Assembly (NCBI GenBank): GCA_031261905.1 | Contig: JAISIS010000037.1 | Coordinates: 1-23,422 of the forward strand | Length of the DNA: 23,422 nt | Direction of reading: 5' to 3' | DNA from: Burkholderiaceae bacterium | GTDB lineage: Bacteria > Pseudomonadota > Gammaproteobacteria > Burkholderiales > Burkholderiaceae_D | In this document: piece by piece, positions 1-6,586 of the stretch | Numbering within the stretch: position 1 is the first letter of the stretch | Layout of the letters: each line of letters opens with the position of its first letter | Notes under the pieces: generated by a model | Database searches by the model: none | What the model was told of the DNA's origin: nothing | The model's input: only the letters and a program-made list of their open reading frames with translations | Position numbers and translations under genes: made by a program

Positions 1-76
1 TTGGGCGGTAAATAGATGATGAAGAAGCGAAGTATGGTATTCTTGAGTGAATCGTTTTGATATGACCGGAGTCTAC

Positions 77-289
77 ATGTCATCTACGGCAACGCTTTCA
101 AGCCAATTCCGGATTGCCATTCCCAAAGCGCTTCGTGATGAGAAGCGCTGGCAGCCCGGGCAGGAGTTCGTCTTTATCCCGAAAGGAGAAGGTGTGCTGC
201 TGATGCCGGTGCCAGAGCCTGGGCAATTGGTTGGCATCGCAAAGGGCGCCAATCCAGGCAATTACCGTGACCGCGAGGATCGCTTCTAA
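77..289 (+). CDS. vapB: VapB-type antitoxin, AbrB/MazE-like DNA-binding protein
   Basis: A 70-residue protein that should neutralise the PIN toxin encoded next to it and repress the pair's own promoter. Residues 3-45 read as an AbrB/SpoVT swapped-hairpin fold (SSQFRIAIPKALR, then a GQEFVFIPKGEGVLLMPV strand pair). The acidic and basic C-terminus (GNYRDREDRF) is typical of the toxin-wrapping tail in this antitoxin family. The ATG at 77 is preferred over an in-frame GTG at 47 because GGAG (68-71) lies five bases upstream and the family begins right at the hairpin domain. Its stop TAA shares one base with the next ATG, so the two genes are probably translationally coupled. The family assignment is firm. 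Autoregulation is inferred from the family. Confidence 0.85.
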   Translation: MSSTATLSSQFRIAIPKALRDEKRWQPGQEFVFIPKGEGVLLMPVPEPGQLVGIAKGANPGNYRDREDRF

Positions 290-693
290 TGCTTCCTGAG
301 GCGAAGACGATGTGTGTTGTGGACACATCGGCGTGGATTGAGTGGTTGTCTGATACCTCGATTGGAAAGAGAATCGGGAAGTTATTTCCGGATAAAGCGG
401 TGTGCATTGTGCCAACGCTGGTGCAACTGGAATTGTATAAATGGCTGCTGCGAGAGCTTGGCGAAGATCAGGCGGATAGTGTACTGGCATATACCCAAAA
501 GTGCATCGTTTCCGATCTGGATACGTCAATCGCGCTTATGGCTGCGGTATTCAGCCGACAATATAAATTATCTACAGCAGATTCCATCATTTACGCGACG
601 GCGCAACGCCATCACGCAAGGTTGCTGACATGTGACGCCCATTTCGATGGGCTTGATAATGTTACGCTATTACGGAAAGCCAACATCCAGTAA
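289..693 (+). CDS. vapC: VapC-type PIN-domain ribonuclease toxin
   Basis: A 134-residue PIN-domain protein, expected to be a Mg2+-dependent endoribonuclease that arrests translation when its antitoxin is lost. The acidic residues of the PIN active site are present. Counting from the internal ATG at 310 they are D5 (VVDTSAWIEW), E41 (VQLELYKW), D91 (STADSIIYA) and D109 (TCDAHFDGL). The toxin therefore looks intact. Two starts are possible: ATG 289, which overlaps the antitoxin stop and has GAGGA nine bases upstream, and ATG 310, which has GAGG eight bases upstream and would begin right at the domain. I keep 289 because of the coupling. VapC toxins often cut initiator tRNA or the 23S sarcin-ricin loop, but the target here cannot be read from sequence. 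Confidence 0.87.
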   Translation: MLPEAKTMCVVDTSAWIEWLSDTSIGKRIGKLFPDKAVCIVPTLVQLELYKWLLRELGEDQADSVLAYTQKCIVSDLDTSIALMAAVFSRQYKLSTADSIIYATAQRHHARLLTCDAHFDGLDNVTLLRKANIQ

Positions 694-718
694 TACCCAC
701 CCATCCCAAACACCAAAG

Positions 719-745
719 GCCGCGCTCAAAAGGCGCGGCAGTTTT
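719..745 (+). terminator. Intrinsic terminator after the vapBC pair
   Basis: A perfect 7-bp G+C stem pairs GCCGCGC (719-725) with GCGCGGC (733-739) around a seven-base loop, followed by AGTTTT. It begins 26 bases after the vapC stop and should end the toxin-antitoxin transcript before the protease gene. Confidence 0.65.
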
Positions 746-761
746 CCCTCCCCTGGACAAT

Positions 762-790
762 TTGACCGGAAAATGCCTTTCCGGGAAAAT
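762..790 (+). promoter_or_regulatory. Candidate degQ promoter with an internal dyad
   Basis: TTGACC (762-767, five of six matches to the -35 consensus) is followed after 17 bases by GAAAAT (785-790, four of six matches to the -10 consensus). A perfect dyad CCGGAAA-N5-TTTCCGG fills 766-784, between the two hexamers, where a repressor or an architectural factor would act. The downstream start is 40 bases beyond the -10. The assignment comes from motif matching only. Confidence 0.4.
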
Positions 791-829
791 AAGCGCTATT
801 GCCAAATGATGAACAAGATGAGGAATGGT

Positions 830-2254
830 ATGAAACGAGTGTGTTTTTCCCTGCTGCTTCTTGCCGTCGCCTGTTTCGCGCAGGCTGCGCCGCCTGTTGC
901 GGTGGCGGGGCTGCCTGATCTGGCTTCGCTGGTGGAAAAGGCCAGCCCGGCGGTGGTGAATATCAGCGTGATGCAAAAACGCTATCGCCGCGCTTATTCC
1001 AATGAGGCGGAGCGCCAGTTCAATGAATTCCTGTTCAAGTTTTTCGGTATGCCGCATCCTGAAGGCCCGGATGGCGCGGAAGGCCGCCGTCAACCCGCGC
1101 CCGAAGTCAGGCGCGGCATGGGTTCAGGCTTTCTGACGACGCCGGATGGCTATATCCTGACCAATGCGCATGTGGTGGAAAATGCCGACGAGGTGAAGGT
1201 GAGGATGACGGATAACCGGGAATTTACCGCAAAGGTTATCGGTATTGACCAGCGCACGGATATTGCGCTCCTGAAAATTGACGGCAGGAACCTGCCCTGC
1301 CTGAAGCTGGGCAAATCGGCCACTATCCGCGCGGGGGAATGGGTGGTGGCGATCGGCTCGCCTTTTGCGCTGGATAATACGGTAACCGCAGGCATTATTT
1401 CCGCCAAGGCGCGGGAAACCGGGGATTATCTCCCGCTGATCCAGACGGATGTGGCCGTGAATCCGGGCAATTCCGGTGGCCCGCTGATTAATATGCGGGG
1501 CGAGGTGATAGGCATCAATTCCCAGATTTTCAGCCGTTCGGGCGGCTATATGGGGATTTCGTTCGCGATACCGATTGACGAGGCGGTGCGCGTATCGGAG
1601 CAACTGAAGGTTTCCGGCCATGTTACGCGGGGGCGGATCGGCATGATGATCGGGGAGATTCCTCCCGATGTGGCGAAGGCGCTGAAGTTGCCGGAAAAGC
1701 AGGGGGTACAGGTAAACGAGGTGGATCCGGACGGGCCTGCCGCAAAGGCGGGTATCCAGGCGGGAGATATTGTGCTGGCGTTTAACGGGCAACCGGTGCG
1801 CAAGGTCAATGAGCTTCCCAGGCTGGCGGGCGAAACCAGACCCGGCGCCAAAGTCAGGCTTACGGTATGGCGCAAGGGCGCAACGCGTGATGTGGCGGTG
1901 ACGGTTGGAGAGGCGGATGAAGGCAGGCAGGGACAGCCGGAAAAGGCCGCGCCGGAGAAAAAGCAGGGCAAGTCCGCTGAAAGCGTGCTGGGGCTGGCGG
2001 TTACGGATTTGTCCGTGCGGCAAAAGCGCGAGCTGGAGCTAAAAAACGGGGTGATGATTACGGGCATGAGTCAGGCCACCGCTTCAACCGGCATGAAAAG
2101 GGGAGATGTTATCCTGAGGGTGAACGAGACGGATATCACGAGTGCCGCGCAGTTTGAAAAGATTGTCGCCGCGCTGCCCGAAAAGAAAACGGTGGTGCTT
2201 CTGGTGCGCAGAAACGATGTGGTGAGGTGGGTGCCGCTGCAACCAGCTTCCTGA
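830..2254 (+). CDS. degQ: Periplasmic serine endoprotease, DegP/DegQ/MucD (HtrA) family
   Basis: A 474-residue HtrA-family protease that degrades, and may also chaperone, misfolded envelope proteins in the periplasm. Residues 1-20 form a signal peptide (basic MKR, a hydrophobic stretch, then AQAA). The trypsin-like domain carries the full catalytic triad: H114 (TNAHVVEN), D144 (RTDIALLKI) and S215 (NPGNSGGPL). PDZ1 spans about 265-360. PDZ2 spans about 385-470, after a charged linker at 361-383. The length and the two PDZ domains match DegP/DegQ and exclude the single-PDZ DegS. The ATG at 830 is chosen because AGGA (821-824) lies five bases upstream and the signal peptide starts there. In-frame ATGs at 806, 809 and 818 would add residues before it. 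No rpoE or rse genes sit beside it here. DegP, DegQ and MucD cannot be told apart from this sequence alone. Confidence 0.93.
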   Translation: MKRVCFSLLLLAVACFAQAAPPVAVAGLPDLASLVEKASPAVVNISVMQKRYRRAYSNEAERQFNEFLFKFFGMPHPEGPDGAEGRRQPAPEVRRGMGSGFLTTPDGYILTNAHVVENADEVKVRMTDNREFTAKVIGIDQRTDIALLKIDGRNLPCLKLGKSATIRAGEWVVAIGSPFALDNTVTAGIISAKARETGDYLPLIQTDVAVNPGNSGGPLINMRGEVIGINSQIFSRSGGYMGISFAIPIDEAVRVSEQLKVSGHVTRGRIGMMIGEIPPDVAKALKLPEKQGVQVNEVDPDGPAAKAGIQAGDIVLAFNGQPVRKVNELPRLAGETRPGAKVRLTVWRKGATRDVAVTVGEADEGRQGQPEKAAPEKKQGKSAESVLGLAVTDLSVRQKRELELKNGVMITGMSQATASTGMKRGDVILRVNETDITSAAQFEKIVAALPEKKTVVLLVRRNDVVRWVPLQPAS

Positions 2255-2265
2255 GTTATTTTCCA

Positions 2266-2274
2266 TGATAAAAT
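2266..2274 (+). promoter_or_regulatory. Candidate extended -10 promoter for ndk
   Basis: TGATAAAAT gives a TGn extension plus TAAAAT, five of six matches to the -10 consensus. No good -35 is visible at the right distance inside the end of degQ. Transcription from here would give a leader of roughly 48 bases before ndk. No terminator was seen between degQ and ndk, so read-through is also possible. Confidence 0.35.
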
Positions 2275-2328
2275 AAAAAGCTGTGTTGGCAAGCATACGC
2301 TTTACTTTTTTCATTGGAGTTTTTTCTC

Positions 2329-2751
2329 ATGGCAATCGAACGCACTTTGTCGATTATTAAGCCTGATGCCGTCGCAAAAGATGTCATCGGCAAGATTTAT
2401 TCCCGCTTTGAAGACGCGGGCCTCAAGATTATCGCCGCCCGCATGATCCGGCTTTCGCGCGCCGAGGCGGAGGGTTTTTATGCGGAGCACCGCGAGCGTC
2501 CTTTCTTCAGGGATCTGGTGAGCTTCATGATGTCCGGCCCGGTGATGGTGCAGGTGCTGGAAGGCGAAAGCGCCATTGCAAAAAACCGCGAACTGATGGG
2601 CGCAACCAATCCGAAGGAAGCCGCCAAAGGCACGATCCGCGCCGACTTTGCCGAATCCATTGACGCCAACGCGGTGCATGGTTCGGACAGCCCGGCTGCG
2701 GCGGTGAAGGAAATTGCCTTCTTCTTCCCGGAAACACAGATCGGCCGCTGA
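2329..2751 (+). CDS. ndk: Nucleoside diphosphate kinase
   Basis: A 140-residue enzyme that moves the gamma phosphate of ATP onto other (d)NDPs through a phosphohistidine, keeping the cytosolic NTP pools balanced. The N-terminus [12 protein letters not shown] and the active-site stretch NAVHGSDS are diagnostic, and the phospho-acceptor is H117. The ATG at 2329 has GGAG (2316-2319) nine bases upstream. A longer in-frame start at 2314 would place the ribosome-binding site inside the gene. The length is the normal one for the bacterial tetrameric enzyme. It sits directly upstream of rlmN, its usual betaproteobacterial position, but a strong hairpin separates the two. Confidence 0.97.
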   Translation: MAIERTLSIIKPDAVAKDVIGKIYSRFEDAGLKIIAARMIRLSRAEAEGFYAEHRERPFFRDLVSFMMSGPVMVQVLEGESAIAKNRELMGATNPKEAAKGTIRADFAESIDANAVHGSDSPAAAVKEIAFFFPETQIGR

Positions 2752-2764
2752 TTTTTGCCGCCTG

Positions 2765-2800
2765 CCCGCAGGTAACGGCCTGCGGGACTTGTTTTGTTTG
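2765..2800 (+). terminator. Hairpin terminator or attenuator between ndk and rlmN
   Basis: A perfect 8-bp stem pairs CCCGCAGG (2765-2772) with CCTGCGGG (2779-2786) around a six-base loop, followed by a T-rich stretch (GTTTTGTTTG). It should end most ndk transcripts. The rlmN start lies at the edge of the T-rich stretch, so the element could also limit rlmN expression. Confidence 0.7.
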
Positions 2801-3924
2801 TACTCATGACGACAGTCCTGACCAATCTGCTTGATCTGAATCCGGTTCAGTTAAGGGAGTATTGCGCCAGCCTGGATGAAAAGCCTTTCCGGGCCAGACA
2901 GTTGCAGCGCTGGATTCATCAGTCGGGGGTTGGCGATTTTGAGCAGATGACGGATCTGGCCAAATCGCTGCGCGGAAAGCTCTCGCATTGCGCCAGGGTT
3001 GCAGCGCCAGCCGTTATTGCCGATCATGTTTCCGCGGACGGCACGCGAAAGTGGCTGCTGGATGTGGGCGAGGGCAACGCCATTGAAACGGTGTTTATCC
3101 CGGAAGACGACAGGGGTACGCTGTGTGTTTCCACACAGGCCGGCTGTACGGTGAATTGCCTTTTCTGTTCTACCGGCAAGCAGGGTTTTTCGCGTAATCT
3201 GACCACCGGGGAAATTATCGGGCAGCTCTGGATGGCCGAGTTCGCGCTCAGGGCGATGCGCGCCGGGGAAGATGCGCCTGCACGGCAGATTTCCAATGTG
3301 GTGCTGATGGGCATGGGCGAGCCGCTTTTGAATTTTGATGCCAGCGTCGGCGCGCTGATGCTGATGCTGGATGATAACGCCTACGGGCTTTCGCGCCGCC
3401 GCGTAACGGTATCCACCAGCGGGGTTGTGCCGATGATTGACCGGCTGGCAAAGACATGCCCTGTGGCGCTGGCGGTTTCGCTTCACGCGCCGAATGACGC
3501 GCTTCGTGACAGGCTGGTGCCGCTTAACCGCAAGCATCCGCTGGCGTCCCTGATGGCGGCCTGCCGCCGTTATCTGGATGCCGCGCCCAGGGATTTTGTG
3601 ACTTTTGAATACTGTATGCTGGATGGCGTGAATGATGCGGACTCGCACGCGAAAGAGCTGGTTGATCTGGTCAGATACGGGCCTTCTCCGGTATCCTGCA
3701 AGTTTAATCTGATTCCGTTCAACGCTTTCGGGATGCCCGGCCTGCGCCGTTCGCCGCCGGAGCGCATACAGGCTTTTGCGGGGATTCTGATGGATGCGGG
3801 TATTGTCACCACGGTGCGTAAAACGCGGGGGGATGATATTGACGCTGCCTGCGGCATGCTCGCGGGAGAGGTGCAGGACAGGACGCATATACGGCGAAGG
3901 CTTATGCAAATGCCGCGTTGCTGA
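2794..3924 (+). CDS. rlmN: Dual-specificity 23S rRNA (A2503)/tRNA (A37) C2-methyltransferase RlmN
   Basis: A radical-SAM methyltransferase that makes 2-methyladenosine at A2503 of 23S rRNA and at A37 of some tRNAs, tuning the exit tunnel and decoding. Numbered from the ATG at 2806 (372 residues), the [4Fe-4S] ligands are C114, C118 and C121 ([18 protein letters not shown]). C349, in [10 protein letters not shown], is the methyl-carrying cysteine. GMGEPLLNF and LAVSLHAPN are family signatures. The N-terminal RNA-binding helical part occupies residues 1-95. The start is uncertain. ATG 2806 has no Shine-Dalgarno sequence. The in-frame TTG 2794 (376 residues) has GGGA six bases upstream, but that GGGA lies in the 3' arm of the preceding hairpin. 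The function is certain and only the first four residues are in doubt. Confidence 0.96.
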   Translation: MFVLMTTVLTNLLDLNPVQLREYCASLDEKPFRARQLQRWIHQSGVGDFEQMTDLAKSLRGKLSHCARVAAPAVIADHVSADGTRKWLLDVGEGNAIETVFIPEDDRGTLCVSTQAGCTVNCLFCSTGKQGFSRNLTTGEIIGQLWMAEFALRAMRAGEDAPARQISNVVLMGMGEPLLNFDASVGALMLMLDDNAYGLSRRRVTVSTSGVVPMIDRLAKTCPVALAVSLHAPNDALRDRLVPLNRKHPLASLMAACRRYLDAAPRDFVTFEYCMLDGVNDADSHAKELVDLVRYGPSPVSCKFNLIPFNAFGMPGLRRSPPERIQAFAGILMDAGIVTTVRKTRGDDIDAACGMLAGEVQDRTHIRRRLMQMPRC

Positions 3925-4050
3925 CCCGCATTTGCGTAAAAGTGTAAAAAAATTTGGGGAATATTGCCAATTCCGGGGCAATTCACCGGATAATAAGCTG
4001 CTGTTCTGAATGACATTCTGCGGGTATGCCGCGGCCACGTGGAGTTTTTG
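3925..4050 (+). promoter_or_regulatory. rlmN-rodZ intergenic region with a weak promoter and an inverted repeat
   Basis: A 126-base gap in an otherwise tight operon. It holds an A-tract (3946-3953) and an imperfect promoter, TTGCCA (3964-3969) and GATAAT (3989-3994), with a long 19-base spacer. An inverted repeat ATTGCC-N8-GGCAAT (3963-3982) overlaps the -35. Many betaproteobacteria have pilF/pilW here. No coding remnant of it is evident. Confidence 0.3.
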
Positions 4051-5259
4051 ATGAATCTTGACAATATGACAGAAGAAAAGGGCGCGTCCCGTCCGGATGC
4101 GGACAAATCAGAAGCAGCCCTTCCGGATGCGCCCGCTTCCGCCGAGGGCGCAGAACCTGCCGCAGAACCGAAAAAACCGGGCGCGCAACTGGCTGCGCTG
4201 CGTGAGGCGGCAGGCATTGATCAGGAGCAGGTGGCGGCCAGCCTGAAGATAACGGTGCGCCAGGTCAGGGAGATTGAGGCGGATAATTACGAGGCATTGC
4301 ACGGGGTGGCGATTTTCAGGGGCTTTGTCCGCGCCTATGCGCGGATGTTGCAGGTTGATCCTGAACCGCTGGTGGCGATGTTTGCCGGGGAAGCGCCGGC
4401 GCCGCGCAAACCGCAAACTCCGGCATACCGTCAGAAGGCGTCCGGCACCTTTGTGCAGGAAAGTCAGTCCTTCGGCAAGCGGCGGCGCATGGGCAGGTTG
4501 ATCTGGCTGATTCTGGCCGTGCTTCTGGTTGCCGTGATTTATGGCGCGCAACGCATGAAATGGTTTTCACCTGGCGCTTTCTCGTTCAAAAAGAAAACAG
4601 AGCCGGTAACGTTGCGCGTAAAGGAAGCGGAATCGAAACCCGCCGCTGAAGCGGCGCTGAAAGCGGATAAGCCGGCAGAGGCCCCAACGCAGGCGGATGC
4701 CGCGCAAAAAACGGACGCCGCGCAAAAGCCTGAAGATAAATCAAAGACTGAGGACAAGCCTCAGGCGGAGGATAAGTCAAAGGCTGAGGATAAATCAAAG
4801 CCGGAAGACAAGAGCGGAGCCGGGGATAAAAAGGTAGAGGATCAGGCAAAGGCCGGGGACAAGCCGAAGGCTGAAGACAAGGCCAAATCGGGTGAAGCTC
4901 CCAAGGCGGAAGACAAGGTGGAGGATAAATCCAAAGCGGAAGTCAAGCCGAAACCTGGAGATGCCGCAAAGGCTGATGAAAAGCCCAAAGCGGATGCAAA
5001 ACCGGTTGCGCCGCCCGCACCAAAAAATTTTCTGATTATCCGTTTTAACGGGTCGTCCAAAGTGAAGGTGATGCGGGCGGATGGCTCGATATTGCACGAA
5101 TTTGAGGGGCGTCCAGGTGATGTGCAGAAAACGGAGATTACGGAACCGGTAACGCTGGTGGTGGACAAGGCGTTTGAGGTTGAGGCCGAGTTCCGCGATC
5201 AGCCGCTGATGCTGAAAGCCGCGAGAAGAAGCGCCCAGGCTAAAGTGGAGTTGAAATAA
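4051..5259 (+). CDS. rodZ: RodZ, membrane-anchored cytoskeletal protein with an N-terminal helix-turn-helix
   Basis: A 402-residue bitopic inner-membrane protein that links MreB filaments to the peptidoglycan elongation machinery and sets rod shape. Residues 44-112 form the Xre/Cro-like HTH (GAQLAALREAAGIDQEQVAA, then ITVRQVREIEADNY and FRGFVRAYARML). A basic patch RKQKA...GKRRRMGR precedes the transmembrane helix at about 150-168. A charged periplasmic linker (about 190-320) is built of degenerate (A/P)EDK(S/P)K units. The C-terminal DUF4115-like beta domain occupies 326-402. The ATG at 4051 has GGAG (4041-4044) six bases upstream. The linker makes the protein longer than the E. coli protein (about 337 residues). 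The next gene, ispG, starts without a gap. Confidence 0.93.
   Translation: MNLDNMTEEKGASRPDADKSEAALPDAPASAEGAEPAAEPKKPGAQLAALREAAGIDQEQVAASLKITVRQVREIEADNYEALHGVAIFRGFVRAYARMLQVDPEPLVAMFAGEAPAPRKPQTPAYRQKASGTFVQESQSFGKRRRMGRLIWLILAVLLVAVIYGAQRMKWFSPGAFSFKKKTEPVTLRVKEAESKPAAEAALKADKPAEAPTQADAAQKTDAAQKPEDKSKTEDKPQAEDKSKAEDKSKPEDKSGAGDKKVEDQAKAGDKPKAEDKAKSGEAPKAEDKVEDKSKAEVKPKPGDAAKADEKPKADAKPVAPPAPKNFLIIRFNGSSKVKVMRADGSILHEFEGRPGDVQKTEITEPVTLVVDKAFEVEAEFRDQPLMLKAARRSAQAKVELK
4729..4995 (+). repeat. Degenerate tandem repeat encoding the EDK-rich RodZ linker
   Basis: About 270 bases inside rodZ repeat the theme GAG-GAY-AAR-nnn-AAR with drift, encoding EDKSK, EDKPK and similar units at residues 227-315. 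Near-identical neighbouring copies such as GAGGATAAATCAAAG and GAGGATAAGTCAAAG suggest expansion by slippage. Confidence 0.75.
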
Positions 5260-6522
5260 TTGATCATGAAGCCGGAAGAAGGGCCGATTGCTTCGGGGCT
5301 GGCTCCGCGCAGGCAAACTCGCGCGGTGACGGTTCAAAGGCCATCGGGCGATGTGGTGATCGGCGGCGGCGCGCCGGTGGTGGTGCAGTCCATGACCAAT
5401 ACCGATACGGCCAATGCGGAAGAAACGGCGCGGCAGGTGATGGAGCTTGCGCAGGCAGGTTCGGAACTGGTGCGGGTGACGGTGAATACCGAGGCGGCTG
5501 CGGCGGCGGTGCCGCGTATCCGCGAACGGCTGGATGCCGCAGGTGTTGAGGTTCCTCTTGTGGGGGATTTTCATTTTAACGGGCATGCCCTGCTGAAGGC
5601 TTTTCCTGACTGCGCCGGGGCGCTGGCAAAGTATCGCATCAATCCGGGCAATGTCGGCACGGGTGAAAACCGCGACAGCCAGTTTGCCGCCATGATCGAG
5701 GCGGCGTGCCGCTATGGAAAGCCGGTGCGCATCGGTGTGAACTGGGGAAGCCTGGATCAGGCGCTTTTAAAGCGGATGATGGATGAAAATGCCGCGCGTC
5801 AGGTTCCCTGGCCTGTGCCGGGAGTTATGTATGAGGCGCTGGTGGCTTCGGCGCTGGATTCCGCAGCGCAGGCGGAGGCGCTGGGCCTGCCTGCTGACCG
5901 GATTGTGCTGTCCTGCAAGGTATCCGCCGTGCAGGATTTGATTGCGGTATATCGGGAATTGTCGCGGCGCTGTGATTATGCGCTGCACCTTGGGCTGACG
6001 GAAGCCGGGGGCGGCAGCAAGGGGATTGTGGCTTCCGCTGCCGCGCTGGCGGTTTTGCTGGGGGAAGGGATAGGGGATACGATACGTATTTCCCTCACGC
6101 CGGAGCCGGGTGCTTCCCGCGCGAAAGAGGTGGTGGTGGCGCAGGAACTGCTGCAAAGCATGGGCTTGCGCCATTTTGTGCCGATGGTGACTTCGTGTCC
6201 GGGTTGCGGGCGCACGTCGTCCGTGCTGTTTCAGGAACTGGCGGCCGGTACGCAACAGTTTTTGCGGGACCGGATGCCGGAATGGAAAAGCCGCTATCCG
6301 GGTGTGGAAAGCATGAATGTGGCGGTTATGGGCTGTGTGGTGAACGGGCCTGGCGAATCCCGCCACGCGGACATCGGCATCAGCCTGCCGGGAAACGGTG
6401 AAACGCCAATGGCGATGGTGTTTGAGGACGGCAGGCAGAAAACCATGCTGCGGGGCGATGAGATAGGCAGCCAGTTCCGGGAGATTATCCTGCGGTATGT
6501 GCAGTCGCGTTACGGTAAATAA
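5260..6522 (+). CDS. ispG: 4-hydroxy-3-methylbut-2-enyl diphosphate synthase (GcpE)
   Basis: A cytosolic [4Fe-4S] enzyme of the MEP isoprenoid pathway. It reductively opens MEcPP to HMBPP, which IspH then converts to IPP and DMAPP. The TIM-barrel start reads [14 protein letters not shown], followed by [10 protein letters not shown] and [10 protein letters not shown]. The cluster ligands are C313, C316 ([10 protein letters not shown]) and C359 ([11 protein letters not shown]), with the conserved glutamate at 366, counting from the TTG at 5260. At 420 residues it is the longer proteobacterial form, with an insert relative to the E. coli protein (372). The TTG at 5260 has GGAG (5247-5250) nine bases upstream. 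The ATG at 5266 has the same GGAG at an unfavourable 15 bases, so either could be the start. The reading frame directly abuts rodZ. Confidence 0.96.
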   Translation: MIMKPEEGPIASGLAPRRQTRAVTVQRPSGDVVIGGGAPVVVQSMTNTDTANAEETARQVMELAQAGSELVRVTVNTEAAAAAVPRIRERLDAAGVEVPLVGDFHFNGHALLKAFPDCAGALAKYRINPGNVGTGENRDSQFAAMIEAACRYGKPVRIGVNWGSLDQALLKRMMDENAARQVPWPVPGVMYEALVASALDSAAQAEALGLPADRIVLSCKVSAVQDLIAVYRELSRRCDYALHLGLTEAGGGSKGIVASAAALAVLLGEGIGDTIRISLTPEPGASRAKEVVVAQELLQSMGLRHFVPMVTSCPGCGRTSSVLFQELAAGTQQFLRDRMPEWKSRYPGVESMNVAVMGCVVNGPGESRHADIGISLPGNGETPMAMVFEDGRQKTMLRGDEIGSQFREIILRYVQSRYGK

Positions 6523-6525
6523 ATG

Positions 6526-6553
6526 TTGTCAAATAATTAAGTCGGACTATTAG
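6526..6553 (+). promoter_or_regulatory. Candidate promoter upstream of hisS
   Basis: TTGTCA (6526-6531, five of six matches to -35) and TATTAG (6548-6553, four of six matches to -10) are 16 bases apart. They sit in the 64-base ispG-hisS gap and would allow hisS and the genes after it to be transcribed independently of ispG. Confidence 0.4.
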
Positions 6554-6586
6554 AGAGAAAGCGGCCGGATCAGGTTCCTGAAAAGT

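Noticed and set aside
1..76. End of an upstream gene or a clear vapB promoter
   Set aside because: Stops occur early and the stretch is too short to recognise a gene tail. The only -10-like sequence (TGGTATTCT at 35-43) lacks a -35, so no feature is called.
632..829. Longer N-terminus for the degQ frame
   Set aside because: The frame is open upstream, overlapping vapC and the terminator, but the added residues have no domain and would bury the signal peptide that starts at 830.
2851..4038. A 395-codon minus-strand open frame
   Set aside because: It lies opposite rlmN and has the same Arg/His/Gln-rich shadow composition. No domain or ribosome-binding site supports it.
4729..4995. CRISPR-like or non-coding repeat
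   Set aside because: The repeats are degenerate, in frame and encode the RodZ linker. There are no equal-length unique spacers.
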